Shown in pieces: positions 8,699-17,500 of a stretch of DNA of 64,000 nucleotides. The first letter of the stretch is position 1; each line of letters opens with the position of its first letter. The translations under genes were made by a program, and so were the position numbers. The notes beneath the pieces were generated by a model that worked only from the letters and a program-made list of their open reading frames with translations, had not been told where the DNA came from and searched no databases. The stretch covers positions 62,001 to 126,000 of the forward strand of contig JAABRD010000006.1 in NCBI GenBank assembly GCA_011391085.1, read 5' to 3'. The DNA comes from Thiotrichaceae bacterium (GTDB taxonomy: Bacteria; Pseudomonadota; Gammaproteobacteria; Beggiatoales; Beggiatoaceae).

Positions 8699-8813
8699 GG
8701 TAGTGATGCAATGTGGGTGATATGTTTACCCTCACCCCCGGCCCCTCTCCCAGAGGGAGAGGGGCCGGGGATGAGGGCAACTCTATGAATATCACCCAGA
8801 TTGCATCACTACC
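8699..8813. mobile_element. A element A2 (115 bp) with GC-rich hairpin core
   Basis: A-type termini enclose CCCTCACCCCCGGCCCCTC with its complement. The perfect target duplication AATAATTC occupies 8691-8698 and 8814-8821. It interrupts the GCGCAATAATTCTTATTGCG palindrome, so it is younger than that repeat. Confidence 0.9.
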
Positions 8814-8864
8814 AATAATTCTTATTGCGCTCCAGCGGAAGTGTACAAATTTATAGAAATATTA

Positions 8865-9842
8865 CTATAATACTCCTGAACTTAAAATTCCCCCCCGTCC
8901 TCTCATGACCACTGTCACTTTCTCCGGTGAACGATACAACACACTCTTAAGTTGTACCAGCGCCCGATCAATCTCCACCTGTACCGTCAATAAAAAATAA
9001 TCACTCGTCACCGTAATACTCTTGGCCTCGACCTGTAACCCCGCGAAGGCTTCCTGAACGAGGAAATCTTGAACCGTTTCAAACGGTTTTTTATCCCTTT
9101 CGGTCACCAACTTTTGAGTTTGTTCAACACTGAGTTCGGAAGCTAATACTCTTAGCACCAGCGGCGGCGCAGTGTTGACGTTAATTAAGGTACGGGTGGG
9201 TAAAGTACAAATGTATGGTGATAATTTCTCATAACTCGCCTGATCCATCCCTGCCAATAAACGTATCTCACTAGGACTGTTGAACAACGTGTTAGACGTT
9301 CGATATGCAGGAGTTCGAATCAAATAAGCGTTGTCTTCGGCACCATCAGGAATCAACGGTTCTAGGTCAGTGTCTATCCAATCCACCATCACTTGGGCCA
9401 AACTGGGAGACAGTTCTAGTGCCGTCAACAAACGTTCTAACCGCACCACGTCTTCAGGACTCACCTTTCCTTCGGACACCAAATTATTCAGGTTAAAGCG
9501 ACCTTGTAAGTCCTCTAAAGAACCTTGGAGAGTACCACCTAAAATGGGTAACGGTGGCAATGGCGTGGCCCAAAGTTCCGTCAAATTATCCACCTGCGTC
9601 TCCTTCCCATCGTGCCATAAAATTCGCTTGGCCCAACTTTCGCCACCCAAGGCATATAGATAAGCCTGTTCAGTGTTAAGAAGATTCGCGGTGCGGTAAA
9701 TATCTAACTGCTGACGGGTCATCATGGCCACGGCGGTGAGGGTGGCAATGGCCACCACCAATAACACGGTGATCAGGGCAACGCCGTGTTCGCGTTCCCA
9801 CGCACCTGCCTTCGAACCCCAAAACTCACACCTCATGCCCAC
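8865..9842 (-). CDS. gspK: Type II secretion minor pseudopilin GspK
   Basis: A 325-residue protein with a short basic leader followed by GVALITVLLVVAIATLTAVA, the type IV pilin-like N-helix of GspK, and a large periplasmic domain with the helix-hairpin-helix-like LINVNTAPPLVLRVL region typical of the family. GspK caps the pseudopilus tip with GspI and GspJ. The GTG at 9842 is listed as the start; ATG at 9836 is equally possible. Both overlap the end of the J-domain gene, so translation is probably coupled. Other gsp genes are not adjacent (gspE lies 18 kb away). The stop codon lies in a C element terminus. Confidence 0.93.
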   Translation of the reverse strand: MGMRCEFWGSKAGAWEREHGVALITVLLVVAIATLTAVAMMTRQQLDIYRTANLLNTEQAYLYALGGESWAKRILWHDGKETQVDNLTELWATPLPPLPILGGTLQGSLEDLQGRFNLNNLVSEGKVSPEDVVRLERLLTALELSPSLAQVMVDWIDTDLEPLIPDGAEDNAYLIRTPAYRTSNTLFNSPSEIRLLAGMDQASYEKLSPYICTLPTRTLINVNTAPPLVLRVLASELSVEQTQKLVTERDKKPFETVQDFLVQEAFAGLQVEAKSITVTSDYFLLTVQVEIDRALVQLKSVLYRSPEKVTVVMRGRGGILSSGVL

Positions 9843-10734
9843 TACTCCGAATGGCTTGCATCAGTTTCTTTTCAAATATCTTGGGGGAGGCAATATAACT
9901 GGCCCGAATTTTTAACCCACCAACCCCTCTTCCCCTAGTGCCGCGCAACTTAATTGCCCCAAATCCAAACACCGTGCCTAACACACCGGAGTTAATTTCA
10001 ATATGTTCAAATTGGGCATGAGGAATTTCATTGAAAGACGACCCACCCGATTTGCCAATCACACGCTTGGAAGTAATTCGCACAGACGTGGTCAAATGCG
10101 TATATAGCGCATATAGCAAAGCCCACCCGCCCAAACCTGCTATCACCCATAGCCCAATTCTCACGTAAGCCAATTTATCTTGCAAGAAGGTCAATTGGTT
10201 GCCATACGTGTCCAACAAATCAGGTTGCACCAATAGCAAAAAAAGTGGCACCAAGATAGTGACCAGCGGTTTAACATAAATAAACCAATGTGTTTTGCCA
10301 CGATACAGCACTTTTTCGTGAGGTAACAAATCGTTATCATGTTCCGAATCACTTTTCAAGGTGGATACTTTTTTAGTATTCGCCTTCTCCGATTTGACGG
10401 ACTCACTAGCAACCGTCTTGGTTTCCGCAACCTTTGATTGAGTGTCAACACCACTTTTGGGAGAGGTGGTGGTAGATTTAGCAGGTGACGGTGAAGATTT
10501 GGATGATGTACCACCCGCCGAGATTTTTTTCAAGGAGGCATCATAAGCGGCCCGTTTTTGCGGGTCACTTAACGTCTGACAAACCAGTTTAATTTGTTTA
10601 AAATACGCTTCTGCCTGCGGATTTTTGGGATGTTTACTGGGATGATATTTTTGCAACGCTGGTTGTGTTGCTTTTTTAATTTCTTCTGGAGTCGCAGAAG
10701 GACCCACTCCTAATAATTCGTAATAATTTTTCAT
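9826..10734 (-). CDS. Degenerate J-domain protein with bacterial PH (DUF304-like) domain
   Basis: A 302-residue protein. Residues 1-70 match a DnaJ J-domain (YYELLGVGPSATPEEIKKA, later LSDPQKRAAYD), but the obligatory HPD loop reads HPS (YHPSKHP), so stimulation of DnaK is unlikely. A Ser/Lys/Thr-rich linker (about 72-130) follows, then VLYRGKTHWFIYVKP, two transmembrane helices, and a PH-like domain (SVRITSKRVIGKSG...IPHAQFEHIEI) as in YdbS/DUF304 membrane proteins. Function is unknown. It overlaps gspK by 11-17 bases and may be cotranscribed with it. Confidence 0.85.
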   Translation of the reverse strand: MKNYYELLGVGPSATPEEIKKATQPALQKYHPSKHPKNPQAEAYFKQIKLVCQTLSDPQKRAAYDASLKKISAGGTSSKSSPSPAKSTTTSPKSGVDTQSKVAETKTVASESVKSEKANTKKVSTLKSDSEHDNDLLPHEKVLYRGKTHWFIYVKPLVTILVPLFLLLVQPDLLDTYGNQLTFLQDKLAYVRIGLWVIAGLGGWALLYALYTHLTTSVRITSKRVIGKSGGSSFNEIPHAQFEHIEINSGVLGTVFGFGAIKLRGTRGRGVGGLKIRASYIASPKIFEKKLMQAIRSSGHEV

Positions 10735-10762
10735 AAGATTGTATTTTTAAAAATGCCCAGGT

Positions 10763-10820
10763 GGACTAGAGGCTTTAGCCGGTGGTGATGGTGCGACAGC
10801 CGGCTAAAGCCTCTAGTCCA
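10763..10820. repeat. E hairpin (GGACTAGAGGCTTTAGCCGG)
   Basis: Palindrome of GGACTAGAGGCTTTAGCCGG with its complement around a short variable loop. It lies between the ATPase stop and the J-domain start. Confidence 0.9.
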
Positions 10821-10854
10821 CCGTAGCGGTTCGATTTTCCAAGTTTGGAATAAC

Positions 10855-12042
10855 TCACTGTTTCTTACCACAGGGTGGCAGATAAAACACCTCTTCCAAA
10901 ATATCTTCCAAACACCATTGTGAGAAATCTTCTTCAAACACTTTACCGTCTGGCAAGCGAATCACCAATGACGAATCACGCGCCAGGGATTGTAACACAA
11001 AGGGACTGTGCGTAGTTACCATAAAATGGATCGTAGGAAACAATTCCAAGAAAATAGGCAATATCTTCCGTTGCCACTGCGGCTGTAAATGGGCATCCAC
11101 TTCATCGATAAACACCCATCCTGACGGCATCGTTTCGTTATCCTCCGCTGGAATAAATTTACGCGACAGATAAACCTGTTGCGCAATAATATTGCCAACC
11201 GTCACCAAAATATCCAGTTCCCCAGCCGACAGTAACGACAAAGAGTACAATGGACCAATTCCGACTCGGCGAAACGGCCACGGGCGAATATTAAAATCTT
11301 CCTGACTGATGTTAAATATCTTCAGCGTGTTGGTAATTTTATTGAGGGCCAACTGGGCGTATTTATTCCCCATTTTCTCGTCCAACTTCACTTCCAAAAT
11401 CAAACTTTCCACATCCGCCAATGCGGAAGTGGCCCGAATCGGATACACCCGTCGATCTCGACACGATTCAGCCATCAGTCGCGGCGTGAGACTCAGGTTT
11501 TTTTCATACTCCTCGTAATAAGGCGTCTCAAACCGTTCGGAAGGACGAAACAGAAACACACTTTTCGCAATCGGGTCACTACACGCGGGCCGATGTTTCC
11601 ATTCATTGACTATCCACTTATGCGAACTAGATATATCCAATTCTTGGCGTAATTGCAAGAGAGATTCCTGAGAGGGTGACTCTGGTTGATGGGTCAACAA
11701 GCGATATTGGTGACTCCCTCCCCCCGATTTCCAATCCATCAAAAACACGTATCCATGCCCATCTGGGCCAATTTCACTGGTGCTAAAAGCCCGCGCAAAT
11801 CGATCCGACACTGGTACAGAATTTTTACTGATAAGGTCGGGCCCCGATTCATAAGTCAGTTCCCGCAACGCATTAATCATCACCGACAACAGGGCCGATT
11901 TTCCCCCGCCGTTTGCACCTACCAGACAAATGAGTTTCTTGTGGGGAGAGATCTGAACATCCAATTCTTTAATTTTACGAAAGTTTCTAACACGAATACG
12001 TTCTAATCGTAACTGAGGGTCAAAGTTTTCCCAGTTTGCCAT
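10855..12042 (-). CDS. RecF/OLD-like AAA ATPase
   Basis: A 395-residue SMC/ABC-type ATPase. The N-terminus LERIRVRNFRKIKELDV leads into Walker A VGANGGGKSAL (about 42-52). The C-terminal half has the signature-like LSAGELDILV, Walker B GWVFIDEVDAHLQPQWQ and the H-loop VTTHSPFVLQSL. No TOPRIM nuclease domain follows, so it is not a complete OLD nuclease. Such stand-alone ATPases are common in defence and repair settings, but no partner gene is adjacent. GAGGAAAA lies upstream of the ATG. Function is open. Confidence 0.85.
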   Translation of the reverse strand: MANWENFDPQLRLERIRVRNFRKIKELDVQISPHKKLICLVGANGGGKSALLSVMINALRELTYESGPDLISKNSVPVSDRFARAFSTSEIGPDGHGYVFLMDWKSGGGSHQYRLLTHQPESPSQESLLQLRQELDISSSHKWIVNEWKHRPACSDPIAKSVFLFRPSERFETPYYEEYEKNLSLTPRLMAESCRDRRVYPIRATSALADVESLILEVKLDEKMGNKYAQLALNKITNTLKIFNISQEDFNIRPWPFRRVGIGPLYSLSLLSAGELDILVTVGNIIAQQVYLSRKFIPAEDNETMPSGWVFIDEVDAHLQPQWQRKILPIFLELFPTIHFMVTTHSPFVLQSLARDSSLVIRLPDGKVFEEDFSQWCLEDILEEVFYLPPCGKKQ

Positions 12043-12059
12043 GTCTAATTTTCCTCGTC

Positions 12060-12215
12060 AAATTTTTCTAGTGCTTCCACAATAGTGGATAGTGGATAGT
12101 GAGTCATGGTGCGGGATTTACGGCTTTAGCCAGGTGATGTGCCGCGACTTCCGGCTGAAGCCTCTACTCCACCAAAATTTTTCCACTATCCGCTATCCGC
12201 TATCCACTATCCATT
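12060..12215. repeat. Repeat block with E-like hairpin and TAGTGGATAG arrays
   Basis: A short GTGGATAGTGGATAGTG array (about 12084-12100), a degenerate E hairpin (about 12117-12170), and a CCACTATCCGCTATCC array. The final array overlaps the 3' end of the aminotransferase gene. Confidence 0.8.
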
Positions 12216-13300
12216 GCCACCGCCAGTTTTTCTAAACCTATTTGCAATTCTTCCGAATTTCTACCAAAGCCAATTCTGACACATTCGGGGCTTCCAAAAA
12301 AGTCCCCCGGTACCACAAAGACTTGGTGCTGACTTGCCAATCGTTGCGTAAACGGTCTCGTATCACTTACATTAGCAACTTGTGGAAAGAACATGCAACC
12401 CACGTTTGGAATCTTCCCAATCAGTTTGCCCTTTTCCAAGAGGGGAGACAGCACGTCTTGAACAATTTTTCTATTGTGGGAAGTGAGAGTCAACCAGTAC
12501 CTATCATACTCTTCCCTGTTGGCAAATACGAGTGAAGCCAATGTTTCGGTCAAATGAGAACCAAAATTGGCCATCAAAATTCCCACCCGGCGAATTTGTT
12601 CAAGCACGGCAGGATTGGCTATTATCCACCCACAGCGTAGAAAACTCAATCCATAGACCTTGGAAAGGCTATTGATGGAAATAACAGCGTCATGGAGTAG
12701 CGCCGCCGGCGGTTCTTTTATAAAATCATGGTATACCTCATCTATGACAATATGGACCTGGTCATGATATTGTTGCGCCACTGTCAACAGGTTTCTCAGT
12801 GATTCTTCGTTAAGGAAGGCACTGCTAGGATTATGTAAGTTAGTCAAAACAATGAGTTTTGTTTGCGGAGTCATCAAGGTATCCAGTTCATCCAAGGAAA
12901 TTTGATAATCCTCTTCGGCACGCCGGTGCAACCATGACACCCGTGTTTCTAAAAACTCTGGCATTGCCAACAATGGTTCATAAACAGGATATTCAATGAT
13001 AACATGGTCACCTTTACGTAGCAAGGTTTGGGAAACCATGACCATTGCCTGGGATGCGCTGGAGGTCACTAAAACGCGGTCATGCTGAGTTCTATAGTAG
13101 CCGGCAATGCGGTCCGCCAGAGTGACTTGGGTAGCAGGTTCCAACAATTGTCTAAAATCATTTGAACAATAATTGGCGACATGTTTTGCCAACAATTCCG
13201 TGGGGGGCTGCACATTGCTATACAGTAAGTTATAACAGTCAGGACGATCTTGAATTTGGTTGGCAAGATGGTGTATCCAAGTGAGGTAGTTGATTTTCAT
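12200..13300 (-). CDS. PLP-dependent class I/II aminotransferase
   Basis: About 366 residues from the ATG (MKINYLTW); a TTG at 13342 in the same frame is less likely. Fold type I features are SSASQAM near the phosphate-binding loop, LTNLHNPSSAF, the aspartate in VIDEVYHDF, and the Schiff-base lysine in SINSLSKVYGL followed by RCGW. Near the C-terminus VRIGFGR holds the substrate carboxylate arginine. Substrate is not predictable; no biosynthetic neighbours are present. The last residues (AMDSG) and the TAG stop are encoded by the TAGTGGATAG repeat, so the natural C-terminus may have been replaced by repeat sequence. Confidence 0.9.
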   Translation of the reverse strand: MKINYLTWIHHLANQIQDRPDCYNLLYSNVQPPTELLAKHVANYCSNDFRQLLEPATQVTLADRIAGYYRTQHDRVLVTSSASQAMVMVSQTLLRKGDHVIIEYPVYEPLLAMPEFLETRVSWLHRRAEEDYQISLDELDTLMTPQTKLIVLTNLHNPSSAFLNEESLRNLLTVAQQYHDQVHIVIDEVYHDFIKEPPAALLHDAVISINSLSKVYGLSFLRCGWIIANPAVLEQIRRVGILMANFGSHLTETLASLVFANREEYDRYWLTLTSHNRKIVQDVLSPLLEKGKLIGKIPNVGCMFFPQVANVSDTRPFTQRLASQHQVFVVPGDFFGSPECVRIGFGRNSEELQIGLEKLAVAMDSG

Positions 13301-13348
13301 TTGATTTGGTACCGAATGTTTAAAGTGTGTCACACCAGTCAAAATGTT

Positions 13349-13525
13349 GGAGTAGAGGCGTTAGCCGCAATGCCATTAAGTTAGGGTACGGTGGAGTGGA
13401 GGCTTTAGCCGGCCGGCGGTAGGCGCCCCGCAATTTGAGTGGGGGGTGATGCCTACTGCCGACCGGCTAAAGCCTCCACTCCAACGGGGGTGGGTCAAAT
13501 TTCCGGCTAAAGCCTCTACTCCAAC
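13349..13525. repeat. Nested E-type hairpins
   Basis: GGAGTGGAGGCTTTAGCCGG with its complement encloses a second palindrome (CGGTAGGC...GCCTACTGCCG). It is flanked by half copies of TAGCCGCAATGCCATTAAGT. Close relatives lie at 27486-27580 and 34421-34516. Confidence 0.85.
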
Positions 13526-13574
13526 GTTTCGATGGGTTTATGCACTCGAATGGGGATGGCACACAAGGTTATCT

Positions 13575-14438
13575 TTAAAACTTTAACAACCATTCCTTCA
13601 CCACTCGAATCTGCCTCTCGTCCATCAGCGCAGGCGCGTGTCCTACGCCTGAAAAAATCACTGAGTCGGTTTGAGAATGAGTGGCTTTCATCTCTTGAAT
13701 AATCTCTTCCGATAACAAGTCGGATTGTTCTCCATGCAAGACTAACACGGGACAACGTACTTTTTCCCATATTGGCCATAAACTCACATCGCCAAGATTG
13801 TCGGCCAGAAAGGGTAACGTAATGTTGGGATCATAACGTAACTCGTAACCTCTGTTCCCGGCCTCCCCTTCCACTTCTCGAACACTGTGGAAAGTAATAC
13901 GTTGCCATTGTGCCTCTGTCAAGGCACCAAATTGGGCATGAACCAAGCGAAAATACGTCTCCGCTTCTGCCAACGTGGCAAATCGAGGCCGCGGCTGGGA
14001 GACATAACGGGCAATCCGTTGCAATCCAGCTTGCGGTAACAGGGGGCCAATGTCATTCATCACCAAACGTCTAATCGGTGAAGTGGGCATGGAGGCAATA
14101 AACATTCCAATCAGTCCTCCCATCGAAGTACCAACCCAGTCGATGGTATGTATCTGAAGAAAGTCTAACATGGCCAATGTGTCCGCTACATAGGTGGCAT
14201 AACCGTAATCTTCGGCAGCCCTTAGCCAATCGCTTTGGCCACGGCCAGCCACGTCAATACAGAGGACGCGATACTGTTCTTGAACCATAGCAGCAGCAAA
14301 CTCATCAAAGTCTCGGCAGTTGCGAGTTAAACCGTGCAGACAAATCAATACGCGGGAACTGTGAGGGTCTCCCCAATCGGTGTAAGCAAGGGTATGACTG
14401 CCATGAGGGTCAGAACAGGTGAAGTGGTGAAGAGTCAT
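13575..14438 (-). CDS. Alpha/beta hydrolase
   Basis: A 287-residue cytosolic hydrolase. The oxyanion region is CLHGLTRN, the nucleophile elbow GTSMGG (Ser about residue 104), the acid probably D in GEQSDLL (about 238) and the catalytic His in GVGHAPALM (about 267). It resembles the esterase/haloalkane-type family, but the substrate cannot be inferred. ATG start; a palindromic repeat separates it from the adhesin gene downstream on the same strand. Confidence 0.92.
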   Translation of the reverse strand: MTLHHFTCSDPHGSHTLAYTDWGDPHSSRVLICLHGLTRNCRDFDEFAAAMVQEQYRVLCIDVAGRGQSDWLRAAEDYGYATYVADTLAMLDFLQIHTIDWVGTSMGGLIGMFIASMPTSPIRRLVMNDIGPLLPQAGLQRIARYVSQPRPRFATLAEAETYFRLVHAQFGALTEAQWQRITFHSVREVEGEAGNRGYELRYDPNITLPFLADNLGDVSLWPIWEKVRCPVLVLHGEQSDLLSEEIIQEMKATHSQTDSVIFSGVGHAPALMDERQIRVVKEWLLKF

Positions 14439-14456
14439 AAGGGATATGGAAAAAAG

Positions 14457-14532
14457 TAGGGTGGATTAAGCGAAGCGTATCCACCTGAATTTCTAACGAA
14501 CGGTGGATACGCTTCGCTTAATCCACCCTACC
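14457..14532. repeat. GTAGGGTGGATTAAGCGAAG palindrome
   Basis: Near-perfect inverted repeat with a loop of about 20 bases, the second copy of the 5242-5323 repeat. It lies three bases beyond the stop of the haemagglutinin-like gene. Confidence 0.85.
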
Positions 14533-14534
14533 TT

Positions 14535-17500
14535 TTATTTATTCCCTAAGCGGGGTAATCCACTAGGTAACAAGTCATCCTGGGGTTCGCTGACGCCTTC
14601 CCGTTCGGTGATAATAAACGAACTGGTGTTGTCGCGAAGGCCACAGGGAGTCTGCATTAAACCAGAAGCATCGAGAAACTTTTGGGAACCCAATAAGGCA
14701 TCAGGACAAAGAGACTCTTCTGGAGAACCCAGAAATAGTTGCCCATCTATTTGGAGACGAAGAGTGGCACTCAGCGAACTGTTTGAGGAAACTGCGATTT
14801 TATCAGAAGCAATATGGGCATCGCCCGCCTTTCCAAATTCCACTTCGGAGAAAATTTTGGAGTTGTTCAAAATCAGAGAATTGGACCGATTAAGCGTAAT
14901 GTTACCACTATTTTTGCGATGTTGCTTGAAATAAGCAACTAACAAACTGTCTTGCAAGAGGAGTTTGTCAGTCACATTGATCAACAAATTACCACCACCG
15001 GCGTATCTGGCTACCGTGGCCAGTTCTCCTCCTCTGAGGAGTTCTAAGTCTGTCGCAGAAATGGTCAAATCTCCCGCGTCTCCGGCATCTTCATGGTTAT
15101 AGAAGGACCTGGTGAAGATGCCACTGGTCCTGGGATACTCATCTGACAGGGCCGTTTGTGGATTGTCCAGTTGCCAAGTGCCATGAATCGCCAACTTTCC
15201 CTTGATGTTGAACGTCATTTCCCCCCCCTTCCCAGTGCCATGGGTAAACGCTGTGATTTGTCCTCTGTCTAACAGACTCAGTCGGGTTGACGTGATCTCA
15301 ATATCCCCACCGGCCCCTGCATCGCTGGCCGTTTCATCTTGAAACCAGGAACCGGTGGCAATTCGACTGGGGTAGCGTTTAGAAGAGGCACCTGACAATT
15401 TCAGAGAATCTGCGATTTGTAGAGAAATCGCCCCCCCCAGACCGCGGTTCTTACTATGTGCTTCTATCGTGCCACCTTGGAGTAAGGTGAGTGAACTGGC
15501 TTTCATTTGAATGGCACCACCGATTCCAGTAGCGGAAGTTACGCTACCGATATGTGCTTCAGTCATCATCATCTGGTCGGTGTGTACCGTCACTGCACCT
15601 CCAGCACCGGGACCTGTGGTGCGACTGTGAATAGTGGCTGGGTGAGTCATGGTCACAGTTTTCGCAGTTAACGCGACGTTTCCACCCGCCCCAGAATGTT
15701 GAGTATCACTCTCAATTTGGCCTGACAGAGTTAACTCTTCCGTGTTCATTTTCACGCTACCACCGTCACCTGCACCGGTGGTCATGGTCTGAATGAGTCC
15801 CTGGTTGGACACGGTTAGAGTTGGCGAAGTCAACTCCAAATTTCCGCCGGCACCAGTCTGTTCAGCATGAGTTTCAATTCGTCCTGACACAGTCAACCGG
15901 TCAGCATTTACTGTTACGGTACCTCCAGCACCTGTACCAGAAGTGCTACTGTGAACAAGTCCTGGATCGGTGATTGCCAGGGTCTTGGTAGTCAGGTTTA
16001 CAGGTCCACCTGAACCGATATGTTGAGTTTGACTTTCGATTCGACCTGTCATGGTCAACTGGTTAGTTTCTACTGTCACGGTACCACCTGCACCTGTACC
16101 GGAAGTGCTACTGTGAATGACGCCTGAGTCAGTGATTGCCACGTTTGGAGAGGTCAACTTCAGATTTCCGCCAGTCCCAGAATTTTGAGTATGACTTTCG
16201 ATTCGTCCCGACACCGTCATTTGGTTGGTATTCACTGTTACCGTTCCACCTGCACCAGTGCCAGTGGTGCTACTGTGAATGACGCCTGGATCGGTTATCG
16301 CCACCGTTTGGGTCGTTACATTCAAGTGTCCTCCTGAACCAGACTCTTGACTCTGACTCTCGATGCGACCAGTCATTGTCAACTGGTCGGTATTCACGGT
16401 CACGGTTCCCCCGGTACCGGCGCCCGTGGTGCTACTGTGAATGACTCCTGGGTTCGTCACCGTCACGGTTTTCGCGGTCAAATCCAGATTTCCGCCAGCG
16501 CCAAAGTGTTGAGAACGACTCTCGATGCGTCCTGATACCGTCAACTCGTCAGCCGTATTCAAGGTCACTTTCCCCCCAGCACCGGCGCCGGTGGTGCCAC
16601 TGTGAATGAGTCCGGGGTCCGTCACGGCCACAGTTTTCGCCGTCAAGTCCAGATTCCCCCCAGCACCTGAGTCTTGAGAATCACTCTCGATTCGCCCTGA
16701 CACCGTCAACTCGTCAGTATTTATGGTCACCGTCCCGCCGGCACCGGCGCCCGTGGTGCCACTGTGAACGACTCCTGGGTCGGTTATCGCCACCGTTTTA
16801 GCCGTTACATTCAAGTGCCCTCCTGAACCAGAATGAGTACGACTCGCGATTTGCCCAGACACCGTCAGTTGGTCAGTATTCACCGTCACCGTTCCACTGG
16901 CACCTGCCCCTGTGGCGTGACTCTGAACGAGTGCCTGGTCCGTCACGGCCACGGTTTTGGCAGTCAAATCCAGATTGCCACTGGCACCACTCCCGCCACT
17001 TCGAGTCTCCACTTGACCATGGTTAGCCACCGTAATGGTTTCAGCATTTAACTTGATTTCTCCCCCCGTTCCAGCATTGATGTTGGGACTTCGAGTCTCG
17101 GTGGAAATACGACTTGCTTGACCCAAGCCGGCGGTGCCCGTCACTTCCAACGTCTCCGTTTGAATGGTAATGGCGCCACCCGGTCCGGGACCCTCTGTAT
17201 CTGTGAAAATCTGGCTACCGTCTCGCACTTGCACTTGTTTGGCTTGGAGGTTTAATTGACCCGCCCGTTGCCCTTGTTGGGCATGACTGGCGATCACACT
17301 GCTACCATTTGGGGAACGCGCCCCCAACAGGGTTAAATTCCCGGCAATCTTGAGAGTGATGTCGCCTGCGCCTCCAGAACCATAACTGGTGGTAGAGAGT
17401 TCCGAACCATCCAATTCTAACGTGTCGCCGTCAATGTCGATTCGCCCGGTCTTGTTAGAGTTGGTAGTCCAATTGGAAGTTTCTATATCTGTACGAGACA

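Larger units (their letters stand above)
8424..8869. mobile_element. C element carrying two nested A elements
   Basis: Outer ends TATAGTAATATTCG and AAATATTACTATA enclose the GCGCAATAAGAATTATTGCG palindrome. A1 (8448-8612) and A2 (8699-8813) sit inside. The right end supplies the TAG stop of gspK on the minus strand (bases 8865-8867). This fills the 482-base gap between the permease and gspK. Confidence 0.75.

Noticed and set aside
8424-8869. Small RNA gene from the stacked palindromes
   Set aside because: All parts are accounted for by dispersed elements with target duplications, and no promoter was seen.
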